From NCBI GenBank assembly GCA_949358305.1, contig OX442314.1, positions 26,831,118 through 26,895,117 on the forward strand: a DNA stretch of 64,000 bases, given 5' to 3'. Below the pieces are notes generated by a model. That model saw nothing but the letters and a program-made list of their open reading frames with translations. It was not told where the DNA came from and made no database searches. Both the position numbers and the translations under genes were made by a program. Positions 55,260 to 64,000 of this stretch are shown one piece after another. Source of the stretch: Strigamia acuminata (lineage: Eukaryota > Arthropoda > Chilopoda > Geophilomorpha > Linotaeniidae). The first letter of the stretch is position 1, and every line of letters starts with the position of its first letter.

Positions 55260-58200
55260 ATTCTCAGTTTGATATTTGATATTTTACGAGGAGTAAACGC
55301 CCATTTACTGCTACTCTGGTAGAGCGACTATTTTGGTATTTAAGATTCATATGTCACGTCGTTAAGTTCAACTAGAAACAAAGGTTTAGAAGAACTAGAT
55401 TTTCAGGGGTGTGTATTAACCAGGCCAGGACCGTGACAATGCTCTTCGCAATTATCGTGTCTAAAAATTAAATCTGTGGTCCGTGTAATTCTTCCCAAGT
55501 TAAGACGTTAAAGTTTAGGCTAATGTTTCATTAATGATATTACACATTCCGATGAATCATCTAGGTATGCCAAATCGAGGGTCATCAGGTTGTTACAAAC
55601 TTGGATTATTTTAATTACAAACCTGTGTGTAGGATGATAATAAAAACCAAACCGAAAAGATAAGACATTGTGTCAAGACGAATAAAATCATGTGGATGCA
55701 AAAGGACCTACATCTTCCCATATTACATAAGTATAAAATAGGCGGGACCTTTATTTGTTAACAAAGTTTTGGTATATATTATTAACAAATGTGTTAGATG
55801 GTGAACCTCGTAATAAAAATGTGCTTCCAAGCACGATTCTTCCAAACTCAACTCTGATTTCTTATGAGGTATGGCGTGGGAAAAATTAGGTGGAAAGTAA
55901 AGATGACAAATCGCTTAAATAGAAGGCATAAATATACGGTTGACTTCAGTGACAATTGAAAAAACGTTTATTCAGATTAGGAGGTAGCTGGCACTGCAGA
56001 GTACGGAATGCTGAGATTATAAAGATGGCAATAGTTTAAAAGAGGGTCAAATCTTCTCCCTCCTTTCTTTCGTCGTCTTCCGAGAGGGCATTATGTATAT
56101 TTTATAAATAAATTTTATATAATAGAAAAAAGACGGCGTCTCGAATCTGGGAAAGAGAAACATCTCGAGAGTGGGACCCGAACCTCGGGTTCATGTGGTA
56201 GGTTGTTCCGCCCACTTTATTACACTGAGCTGATATGAACATAATTTCCAATTACATCTCGAGGTGCGTTGTCGATATTTTGACAACTAACAAGTAACAA
56301 ATATACAAACAGATTTTCATCCTAAAAATTAAAATGTAGCAATATTAATCGTGAGGCTCTCTAAGATTTTGCCGTCATGTTAGTAAAAAATATATATCAA
56401 CCACCACTTAGTGGTGGGAAAGAAAAACTCTGAATTACCTAGATAAATAACCGGTGTTCCAGAAGAAGGATAAAGTGAGGAACAAGTGAAAATTCGGCAT
56501 GAATTTAACAAATTAAGTAAGGAAAATTAACATGCGAGAAAGGTCATGTTGGATGTGACTCCTCACTTGGCAGAAAAAACTACATCATGAAGCAACCTGA
56601 CACACAGAAAAAAGATAAAGTTTATTTTGTAAATAGCCATGCAGTTCTTGTTAAATCTCACATTAATCAAAAGTTTCAATTGATATTGTAAAAGAGCTTT
56701 GTTTTCCTCCACACCAGAGCCTAATCTGATATTTGAGGATGTGGGAAAACTCTAAACGTGCAAAATTCATTTGTTAAAAAGCAAACATGAATGGTCGAAT
56801 TTTTCAAAGGACTATTTGCATTCGCATTAGAAAACATTAAAAGATTTGCAATTTAAGTTCATCTTCTAAGAGAAAAGAAAATTCACCTCCAATTTCTTTC
56901 GTCTCACCTTTAAAATAATGTTAACACTAATCAGTAGTAGTGTAAAATAATTTTATTGAACTGTGTAAAGTAAAATAAAATAAAATAAAATAAAATAAAA
57001 TAAAAGTCAAATTTGATACGAAAACAGTTTCTCGATTGTTGTACGGCGCTACGCAAATAATATGATTGTCTCGGGCAAGAATGAAAGCAAAACACTGGTA
57101 CAGCAAGGTAATGGCAAGTTGCGACAAAAGTTGAGCATGTCGACTATTATATTTGCAAGACAAACAAACATTTGAGGTGATGAGATCACTATTCTCGTTA
57201 TCAACTTAGTAGCACAAAAAAACTAGTTGAAGCTCATGGGTACTGACAATATTTGGCCTCCGCTTGTTGGTAAAATAAATAACTCAACTTCTGCCTTGAA
57301 GCGGGAACATTTCCTTGTTGTGCAGCAACATTCGCAGCCACAACTCATGTGCGCTGTTGAGAGAAAAATCCGAAAACCGGGCAAAAAGGTCCCGTTTTGT
57401 AGCGGACAAAGCCTCTGCTTTCTAGCGGACAAATTTTCCGCTTTATAACGGGCAAAACCTCCGCTGTGTACGAAAGCTACGTTCCTGTTCTCTCTCTCCT
57501 CTGTTCATGGGCGAAAATTGTCTCCCCTTATCGGTTGACCGGTTAAAAGTCCGGCGAGTTCGACTATCATGCCGGAAACCCTTCGCGGGATTTATGTTCC
57601 TGGGTCGGTCTACTAACGCGAACTGAACTGCTTATTTCTCTAAATTTACAAAAAACAATAAGTTGTTAGTGAAAAAATTTTTTGAAGCAATAAAAAATTA
57701 CTGAAAACGTTCAAAAAATTGCCCTTGAAAAGGGATATCTCTATCTGAGTTGCGGATATGCTACACCATATCAGCTTTATGGCGCTCAAACTTTGTACGA
57801 CGTTAAAAAGTCTTTCAGTGCTAATCGCGTTCATCATATTCGTACTATTGAAAATTGCTTTGTTGGCATACAACAGCTCTTCCCTGCTCATAGGGGCGTG
57901 TGTTGTTGTGCTGAACGTTTGAAAATCTGGCCAAAATTGAGCCCACGCGAGCAACTATGCCATTCAATCTACGTAAAAAACGTTCACGCAGAAAATAGAT
58001 GGCTTGTTACGCACTCCTACGTAGGCTTTCACGTCCTCATCCATCTTATTTCCCCTTTTCAGAAGGGAACTTGACGATTTGGGCAAGGAAAATGTGCCTT
58101 AAAACTGTTAGTTAGGGCAGCTGAAGCCAGTTAACTCAAATTTTTTGACACATTTCCTTCGCGGATGACTCGTGCAGAAGGACGCATCATCATTGTGACC

Positions 58201-58300
58201 GCTGGAATCGACTGAAGAACGGACGGAGTCATCATCAAATGGGATGGTGAATTTGAGACTGAACGAGTTGACTGTTATTCTTGAACGAAATTCGTTCGAT
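55260..58300. other. Interior of DIRS-2 of unknown origin
   Basis: Three kilobases where RT/RNase H should be. No homologous frame was found on either strand. It includes a TAAAA microsatellite (56967-57003), a tRNA-like stretch near 56170-56240 and a short run of AGCGGACAAA/CCGCT repeats at 57390-57465. It may be captured host or other element DNA. Confidence 0.5.
56168..56238 (-). other. tRNA-like stretch on the minus strand
   Basis: Minus strand shows CAGCTCAGTG, then GAGGTTCGGGTCCC resembling a T-arm/B box. A full cloverleaf could not be drawn; probably a SINE or tRNA relic. Confidence 0.3.
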
Positions 58301-58407
58301 CATCTGAAGTGCCGGAGCCCGACGATTCAAATTTGAACAGTGAAACATCTGACTACAACCAGTCAGCAACCACGTGTGATCAATCAAAATCAAATCATGT
58401 AGCAAAA

Positions 58408-59089
58408 AACAAAACTTACGTGATTCTCAGACTGAGCCAAACCCCACTCGTCTCTACGAGATCGAGACATTTTTGGTTGGTCGGTAGACTCCTCCCGCTG
58501 AAGAGGAGCCCCACCTGTCTGGTTATTGAGAAAAGGCCATGAAAATAAGCTTTTCAATTGCTTGGGAAGAAAGTTCCATTTCGGAGTTAGGCATTTGACT
58601 ATTCGCAACGTGCGAGACGATTAAGTCGGCCCCAATCAGATTCCGTATACCGTTAAATTCCTCTTTGATTCGTTCAATTTGCTTCTTTGAAGACAAATGT
58701 GGGATGTTGACGATGGATCCAACTAGCAGGGTTCTTATCTGGGCCGAGGTCGAGGACGCGATAGGCTCGTGATGAATCTCGTCACGTGTTGAAATCGTTA
58801 GTCCTAACGGCGCGCAGGCGGCTACGTGCATTTTCTAACCCTTTTGGCACTTGAAACGAGAAAAACGGACTTCCTACCTCTAGATTATACAGGATTCGTA
58901 TTGAAAAAGGGCAAAAATTATTCAAAATAACTAAAAATTCTAGGGCGCGATGGATTCGTGATGAATGTCAGCACGTGTCTTAGTGAAGTTAGGCTTAGCG
59001 GTGGTCGGGTGACCACGCGTTCTCCGTGCTTTTTCGGAGTTTGAAACATCTTCAGATGACTTCTTACCTCTAACTTTAGTAGGGCCCAT
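58408..59089 (-). pseudogene. DIRS-2 ORF1 remnant
   Basis: ATG at 59089 gives MGPTKVRGKKSSEDVSN, like DIRS-3 ORF1. A stop and a partial duplication of the first segment (around 58780-58960) break it; the second half (SSQAIEKLIFMAFSQ) and the intron donor (CAC then GTAAGT near 58419) and acceptor (GTTGTAG near 58353) survive. Confidence 0.75.
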
Positions 59090-59345
59090 CGTAAATTGGG
59101 GGTAGAAGATGTAAAAAAGCAAAAACTATAAAATAACCAAAATTTTTCTTGGACGCGAAAAAACGCGTGCAGAAAGCTTGGCTAGTAAAATTAGACTAGG
59201 GATCAGGTCTCGGGCTAGACCGGGGGTAAGGGTCAAGCCCTCCCCCTGGTATTTTTTCTTTAAAGTACTAGTTTTTATTTAATAATATTGGACAAGCCTA
59301 TAGTTAACAACATTTATTGCCTTAGCTGTAATATAATTAGAAACG

Positions 59346-61181
59346 ATGGCGAATGCAGGCGGAATTTCGGCTAGAATCGAAGCACTGGGGAAAGAGAACT
59401 ACGATGCGTGGAAAGTCCAAATGGAAGCAATTTTGGGGAAGAACGATCTCCTGAAGTACGCGGACGGAACATTGAAGCGACCAGAAGTTGTGCCAGAAAA
59501 CAACAACACCAAGAAAGCCGCCGAAATTTGGGACGCGAAGGACAGAAACACGAGATACGATATCTTGCTACACGTAAAGCAGTCAGAGATTCGATTGTTG
59601 AAAAACTGTAAGACCTCAAACGAATTATGGAGAAAATTGGACGAAATTTACGAAGCGAAAGGACCGGCAAATATGGGCATGTTGCTGAAACAAATTTGCG
59701 GAAACAAAATGGCTGAAAACGAAAACGTGCGTGACTATCTGAAGGGATTTTTTGAAGCAGTCGATAAGCTACTCGACATGGATATGGAAATCCATCCGAC
59801 ACTTACTGGGATGCTGCTGTTGCAAAGTTTGCCGAAATCATTCGATACGTTCAAGATCACGATGGAATCGCAAGACACATTGCCGACGCTGGAAGCGCTA
59901 AAAGCTAAAATTATAGCCGCAGCAATTTCTCAAGAGAAAGATAAAGAAGAAGTATCCGACGCAATGATGGCCAAGAAATCGTTCCAAAAACGGAGGCAAC
60001 CAAAGAACGGCGACGATGAATCGGATTCCGATGAAAAGCTGACTTTTAAATTTAAATGTCACGGTTGCGGAAAAATCGGACATAAAATCGCGGATTGTTG
60101 GAGCAAGAATAAGAGGGAAACTGCGTCGAGGGCCGAAAAATTCAGACACGACGCGTATCATTGTGAATGGATGGAAACGGCGATGAAATGTGAAGCGCCA
60201 AAATCGAAAAGATGGTGTTTGGGCAGCAGTACCAGTTCACACAAACGTTCGGACGAATCGACATTCAAAAACGTTGAAGCATTGAAGAACCGAAAATTGA
60301 ATTTGGCCAGTAATGCGAGCACGAAAATCAACGGAAAAGGAACTGTGAAGATCGAAATTGGTCCCGAAAATGACAATTTACATTCGAAACTGGAAGAAAC
60401 GTTGCTGGTACGTGACTTACAAACAAATTTAATGTCTGTCAGAAATATTACCGACCAAGGTGATAAAGTTATTTTCAAGAAAAAGGCCGCAGAAATTATA
60501 AAACCAAATAGAAAAGTTGTTTTTACGGCGGAGAACACGAGTACGGAAGTCGAGAAGACGAGAACCGGGAACGTGAAGACCGAAAAGGCAAGCATGGAAG
60601 TCGAGAAAGCAAAAACCGAGAATAAGAAAGCATGTACGGGAGTCAAGAAGACGAGAACCGAGAACAAGAAAGTGTGCACGGAAGTCGACAAGACAAGACC
60701 CAAGAACGTAGAAATTCGCGAATGGCACGAGAAGCTCGAGTACGAATCAATTTTGAAGAAACTGAAAAACGACATTGCAGAACAGATAAGTCGAACATTA
60801 ATGGAAATGGCGCGATGTATGTTTTTGCAGTCAAGCAAGGAATCGAGTGTAGAACTTTCCGAAAATGAGAACGAAGTTGAAATTTCCGAAAACAGGGACA
60901 AAGTTGAACTTTCCGAAAACGAGGACGAAGTTGAAATTTCCGAGAACGAGAACGAAGTTGAAATTTCCGAAAGCGAGAACGAATTCGAGGTTTCTGAGAA
61001 CGAGAATGAAGTCGAAGTCGAGATCAATGACGAAGTCGAGAACGAGACGGAACAAGGGGAAGTCGAAACTCCCCAGATCAAAAACGTACGGCCGCCTCCG
61101 CGACAATCTTCGAGAACTTGGAAACTGCATTCAAATCGAAATGGAAAACCACCAGGAAGAATTCGATATGAAGAGTATTAA
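59346..61181 (+). CDS. Copia-type Gag protein with dead protease site and acidic repeats
   Basis: The 611-aa intact frame starts 7 bp after the DIRS-2 edge. Residues 1-200 match the copia Gag domain (IEALGKENYDAWKVQMEAIL, LLLQSLPKSFDTFK). A CCHC knuckle follows at 238-251 (CHGCGKIGHKIADC). The protease position reads WCLGSSTSSHKRSDEST near 289, without the catalytic Asp of the LDSGATSH motif. A remnant of GAG-pre-integrase (REWHEKLEYESI) is near 459. Between and after come 12-13-residue EVEKT-type repeats (about 398-455) and about six 10-residue acidic repeats (ENEVEISEN type, about 498-571). It ends with a copia-like pre-RT tail (RPPPRQSSRTWK, KPPGRIRYEEY). Integrase core, RT and RNase H are lost without breaking frame, so the protein may still form particles in trans. 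Confidence 0.88.
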   Translation: MANAGGISARIEALGKENYDAWKVQMEAILGKNDLLKYADGTLKRPEVVPENNNTKKAAEIWDAKDRNTRYDILLHVKQSEIRLLKNCKTSNELWRKLDEIYEAKGPANMGMLLKQICGNKMAENENVRDYLKGFFEAVDKLLDMDMEIHPTLTGMLLLQSLPKSFDTFKITMESQDTLPTLEALKAKIIAAAISQEKDKEEVSDAMMAKKSFQKRRQPKNGDDESDSDEKLTFKFKCHGCGKIGHKIADCWSKNKRETASRAEKFRHDAYHCEWMETAMKCEAPKSKRWCLGSSTSSHKRSDESTFKNVEALKNRKLNLASNASTKINGKGTVKIEIGPENDNLHSKLEETLLVRDLQTNLMSVRNITDQGDKVIFKKKAAEIIKPNRKVVFTAENTSTEVEKTRTGNVKTEKASMEVEKAKTENKKACTGVKKTRTENKKVCTEVDKTRPKNVEIREWHEKLEYESILKKLKNDIAEQISRTLMEMARCMFLQSSKESSVELSENENEVEISENRDKVELSENEDEVEISENENEVEISESENEFEVSENENEVEVEINDEVENETEQGEVETPQIKNVRPPPRQSSRTWKLHSNRNGKPPGRIRYEEY

Positions 61182-61318
61182 TTAGTAAAACAAAATATTT
61201 GAATTGTTTGAGAAAAATATGTTAAATATTTGAATTGTTTAAGAAAAGCGTTTTTAATTGTTTTGACTTTTGAAATGTAAAAATGTTGGAATATGTGGTG
61301 ACTGGCACTCAGGGGAAG

Positions 61319-61524
61319 TGTTGGTTTTGAGTGCTCAGTCTTCACGCCAGGTGAACGTTTCACCTGCGCACCCACGACGTCCAGATGACGTACTTGGCGT
61401 AAACCAATCAGGGTTGAGCGCACCTGTATATAATGTGTTAGCAATTAGAATAAAGTCAGTCATTGCTGTTAAACCTAACCACGCGTCTTATCATTGTCCC
61501 AACCTTCGACACCAAAAAACTACA
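61319..61524 (+). repeat. 3' LTR of gag-only copia
   Basis: 206 bp, three substitutions from the 5' LTR, preceded by the purine tract AGGGGAAG and followed by AATAC. Confidence 0.93.
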
Positions 61525-61620
61525 AATACCTTTTGGTTTTCAAAATGACAAACAGATTGTGTACCAACGAATAAATACAAATCTAAAAAAAAAAAAAAAA
61601 AAAAAAAAACACACACTTAC

Positions 61621-62079
61621 CTGGTATGCTTCTATAAGTTCCAAATTGTTTAGCAAACTTGAATCGAGCCACAACTGAGTATAATTTGAAACTTCGATAT
61701 TTTGATTTATAATCCCTGTCACTGCATTCCCACAATATCTAGGATTGTTGAAAGCGCCTTTTGCTGACAGCCAGTAAGGAGCCAAAGCTGCTGTATCTAA
61801 TCCTGTCAACATGTAGCCAGGTATTTTTAGTTCTTTCGTTTCTTTATATTCAATCTCAACTTTAATTGGTTTAGACAAGTAGTATTGCACTCTTCGGTAT
61901 GTCTCATAACAACAAATGGTGAGACAAAACGTTACAGCAACCAACCACAGAATGCGAACTGCAACGGATTTCTGCTTGTCCAGTAACTTATTCAATATCG
62001 GCAGAGATGTCTTCTCGATTGAACTTGCAATTTCTTGTTTGCAAAAATGCCGAAGGCGATGTTTATTCAACTTCATCAT
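61621..62079 (-). CDS. Unit 3 exon 1: N-terminus and TM1 of domain 1
   Basis: 153 codons ending before GTAAGT, phase 0. TM1 is VRILWLVAVTFCLTICCYET. The intron begins with a long A-run on the plus strand (61587-61609). Confidence 0.88.
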
Positions 62080-62387
62080 TCTTAAATTTTCGATACAACT
62101 TATAATCTTGGTGCTTTAGTCAGTATAGATTTTTTTTTCAGTTGTTTAATTTGTTTTCTGGTGTAAACATGGTAATTGAGGGCCAACACGCCGAATTGAA
62201 CGTATAAGATCCTGTTAATTAAAACTTGTAATTAATTTTTTGAAAGTTACCGTAATGATGTTAACTTTTCTAAAACATTCATGTTGCAGTTTTGTTTCTT
62301 AATTTAAGTTTTTAGCTTAATACGAATATTTGTGGGTTTGTTGCAACAATTCAAACGTTACTCTGTAATATCTTAAAGTTGACATCT

Positions 62388-62958
62388 TGTGACGTTATGG
62401 TCTTATCTATGGCAGCCTGGAGACTGGTTACCATGGGGTGGGACGCGTACTCACGTAAATGAAAAACAAGGGCTCCAGAATGTTGGGTTGTTGGCCTTTA
62501 ATCGTTGTCTAGGGGTTGGTGTCTCTTGTCTATCCACGTGTTGGCAGTGCTGCGAAGGCACGCCACACCAGCAATCGATCCGTCTCACACAGGGAGGGAT
62601 CCCCATGAATGACATAGCCAGTTGGACATAACTATTCTGTCGTACTTACCTGTATGACCCATGCAACCGCTAATGGAGGCTGTGGTAGATCCAACATCTC
62701 ACCACTGAGCGTCACAGTGGGGAATAGGGAGGAGAGCAGAGTCAGCACAGGGCACGACTGCCCTTGCTGGCTTTAGGACTTCACTTCACACGTCTGTCTC
62801 GATTGAGACCTAGCGCTCTTCTCTCTCCCTATCCCTACACCACTTAGCTCCCTTCTTCCTGTACTGGGTCATCCCACTCCACAAAGAGGGGTGACCTTGG
62901 GGCCTTTGGGCGGTGTGTGGAGTGACCTAGGTCACCCTTGGGTGGCCAAGCGGTCACA
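62388..62958 (+). mobile_element. Solo-LTR-like element, full-length reference copy
   Basis: 571 bp from TGTGACGTTATGG to AGCGGTCACA. Same family as 9333-10640 (without its insertion), 42032-42330 and 52640-53122. The target duplication is imperfect (ATCT/ATCC). Confidence 0.65.
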
Positions 62959-63359
62959 ATCCACTAGCCAAATACATTGAAAAAAATTGCAGCAAAGTGT
63001 GAGAAGCTTTACAATCACAGTTTCAATGTCCCAGTGCAGATTTAACTAGAGGTTTAATGTCGGAATGATACTGAATGGCTGGTCAGAGTGTGTGGCGGGA
63101 CTCATGGAATCATGGAATCATGGCAATTGGTGAAAGTGGTGAAAGATTTTTAGCTAAACTACTGTGCGTCTTCTTTATTTGTTGGTGATATGTTCTCCTT
63201 TGGTTTTTGCCTCTTGTGTTTGGGCTGGATGCTCAGAGTACCTTGTTGTTTGATTGGAGGGTATTCAACGGCGATTTGCGCATCTTGTGCACCATTGCTT
63301 TTTTCGCTCTTCTATGTATAATTATAAGGCTGTTCTAAAGATACTGAAGCTTCCTACTA
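62959..63359. other. Upstream of unit 3; nothing recognised
   Basis: No coding frame, repeat or promoter motif that I can support. Confidence 0.5.
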
Positions 63360-63779
63360 TACTCTGATTCAACTCAAAAGGGCCCCTTTCTCCCCATTGA
63401 CCGAGCCGTTTCACTGGTGTAGTGATCCGAAGAAATAGACACAAACACCAGAAATGCATTACAATGTACAGACATTGTAATCGATAGCCTAGGTAACAGC
63501 CAAAATTTCAAACTTGTTTGCTTTCCAGACAAAGCAACCAATAAACAGAACAAATATGAGTTTTACATTTATATGTGCATAAAACTTTATTTTCTAAATG
63601 AAAATAACATTTTATAATAAAATACAATTAAAATTATATCAATTTAAATGGTCATAATAATCTGAAAAATGAATAAAAATAAAAACTACTTCTCCTAGTG
63701 GTAGTAATACGGTCTACAGTTAGGAGTAATTAGGCTTGGCCAATGGGAGAAGGGGGACCTTTTGAGTTAAACCAGAGTA
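63360..63779. mobile_element. MITE family M3, copy 2
   Basis: Ends TACTCTGATTCAACTCAAAA and, inverted, TACTCTGGTTTAACTCAAAA with TA on both sides. Shares CTGGTGTAGTGATCCG and CTACTTCTCCTAGT with copy 1 (37321-37680); arms more diverged. Confidence 0.82.
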
Positions 63780-64000
63780 TAGTAAATCTTTGTTTTGTGT
63801 TTGACTTAATTCATGGACTTGTTTTCCCACGTCTTCTGGATTTGCTGAATTTTTATGTTTTGGTCTACTATTACACATGTGCTCATCTGACTTTAATCCT
63901 TTCACATGTTGATTTCACTAACCATTTGTGTGTCAATGTAAATAATTTGCCGGATACCCTTGATATTTTTAATGTCATTTAATGATTTTATGTGTGCTTT

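Larger units (their letters stand above)
54419..59338 (-). mobile_element. DIRS-2: non-autonomous or decayed DIRS copy nested in copia
   Basis: Inverted terminal repeats (about 54455-54598 and 59187-59325), an internal complementary region (54787-54893), a recombinase remnant and a two-exon ORF1 are present; RT and RNase H are absent. AATT lies at both edges (54415-54418, 59335-59338) and at the junction in the complementary region. Removing it restores a copia leader running AGCAAAATT then AGAAACG and the gag ATG. Confidence 0.9.
54101..61524 (+). mobile_element. Gag-only Ty1/copia element (TR-GAG-like) with nested DIRS
   Basis: Two 206-bp LTRs (54101-54306, 61319-61524) are flanked by the 5-bp duplication AATAC (54096-54100, 61525-61529). 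Between them lie a primer site, one gag-type ORF and a polypurine tract (AGGGGAAG, 61311-61318), but no integrase core, RT or RNase H. DIRS-2 occupies 54419-59338; without it the element is about 2.5 kb. It sits in intron 1 of unit 3, antisense to the gene. Confidence 0.93.
45404..62079 (-). pseudogene. Unit 3: two-domain DEG/ENaC-type channel, exon 3 damaged
   Basis: Exons (minus): 62079-61621, 53758-53641, 52490-52337 (damaged), 50987-50898, 50612-50509, 50423-49586, 48118-48034, 47963-47872, 46366-46265, 45989-45880, 45779-45404. Ten exons are open with the same phases as unit 1. In exon 3 the acceptor AG has become GG, 8 nt are inserted near its start and the donor reads GTCAGA; the nearby AG sites tried give a stop or wrong phase. 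The upstream ATG of unit 1 is ATA here, so the start moves to 62079. Intron 1 (61620-53759) is swollen by a copia element with a nested DIRS. Exon 6 shares 217 identical bases with unit 1. Loss of function is likely, but a rescue splice cannot be excluded. Confidence 0.82.

Noticed and set aside
60158-61081. 307-aa open frame antisense to the copia Gag
   Set aside because: It is the mirror of the Gag coding sequence; its Ser/Phe-rich repeats are the complement of the GAA/GAG acidic repeats.

Overview
The window reads as animal nuclear DNA: AT-rich and gene-poor, with GT-AG introns, a DEG/ENaC sodium-channel family (known from animals), DIRS and Ty1/copia retrotransposons, and dozens of short inverted-repeat elements. 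No species can be named from it; an invertebrate is most likely. All host genes found are on the minus strand.

The host content is three tandem paralogous genes: unit 1 (6402-16298), unit 2 (25867-38294) and unit 3 (45404-62079). Each has the same 11 exons. Joined, they encode not one but two complete DEG/ENaC channel domains in a single chain (847 aa in unit 1). Exon 6 is 838 nt in all three copies and carries the pore helix (TM2) of domain 1, a short linker and TM1 of domain 2. The intron phases of domain 1 (0,1,0,0,2) recur in domain 2, so the gene looks like a whole-gene internal duplication whose halves were fused before the locus triplicated. Unit 1 is open throughout. Exon 3 of unit 2 carries a 1-nt insertion, and exon 3 of unit 3 has lost its acceptor and gained 8 nt. 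Unit 1 and unit 3 share a 217-nt identical tract in exon 6 that looks like gene conversion. Decayed copies of the 3' flank between units 1 and 2 suggest a further, lost unit.

Mobile DNA, left to right: a copia element with an open Gag-Pol frame running off the left edge (1-2097, minus), inserted in a deleted DIRS copy (2098-3843, DIRS-3). Unit 1 introns hold solo LTRs, nested TA-type MITEs, a CCAAT-type palindrome array and tandem repeats. A complete and apparently intact DIRS-like element (19598-25066, DIRS-1) lies between units 1 and 2, with inverted terminal repeats, an internal complementary region, a spliced ORF1-RT-RNase H frame and a tyrosine recombinase. Unit 2 introns hold a 1.34-kb LTR-like element, a 5'-truncated copia (32120-33786), hAT-type and other MITEs and a copia 5' end (36075-37172). 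The gap between units 2 and 3 holds a foldback element with tandem repeats and a 0.95-kb TTTGATTTGATTAGA satellite. Intron 1 of unit 3 holds a gag-only copia (54101-61524; 206-bp LTRs, AATAC target duplication) with another DIRS copy (DIRS-2, 54419-59338) nested between its primer-binding site and gag.

The three paralogs serve as empty-site controls for each other, which is why many insertions could be bounded to the base.
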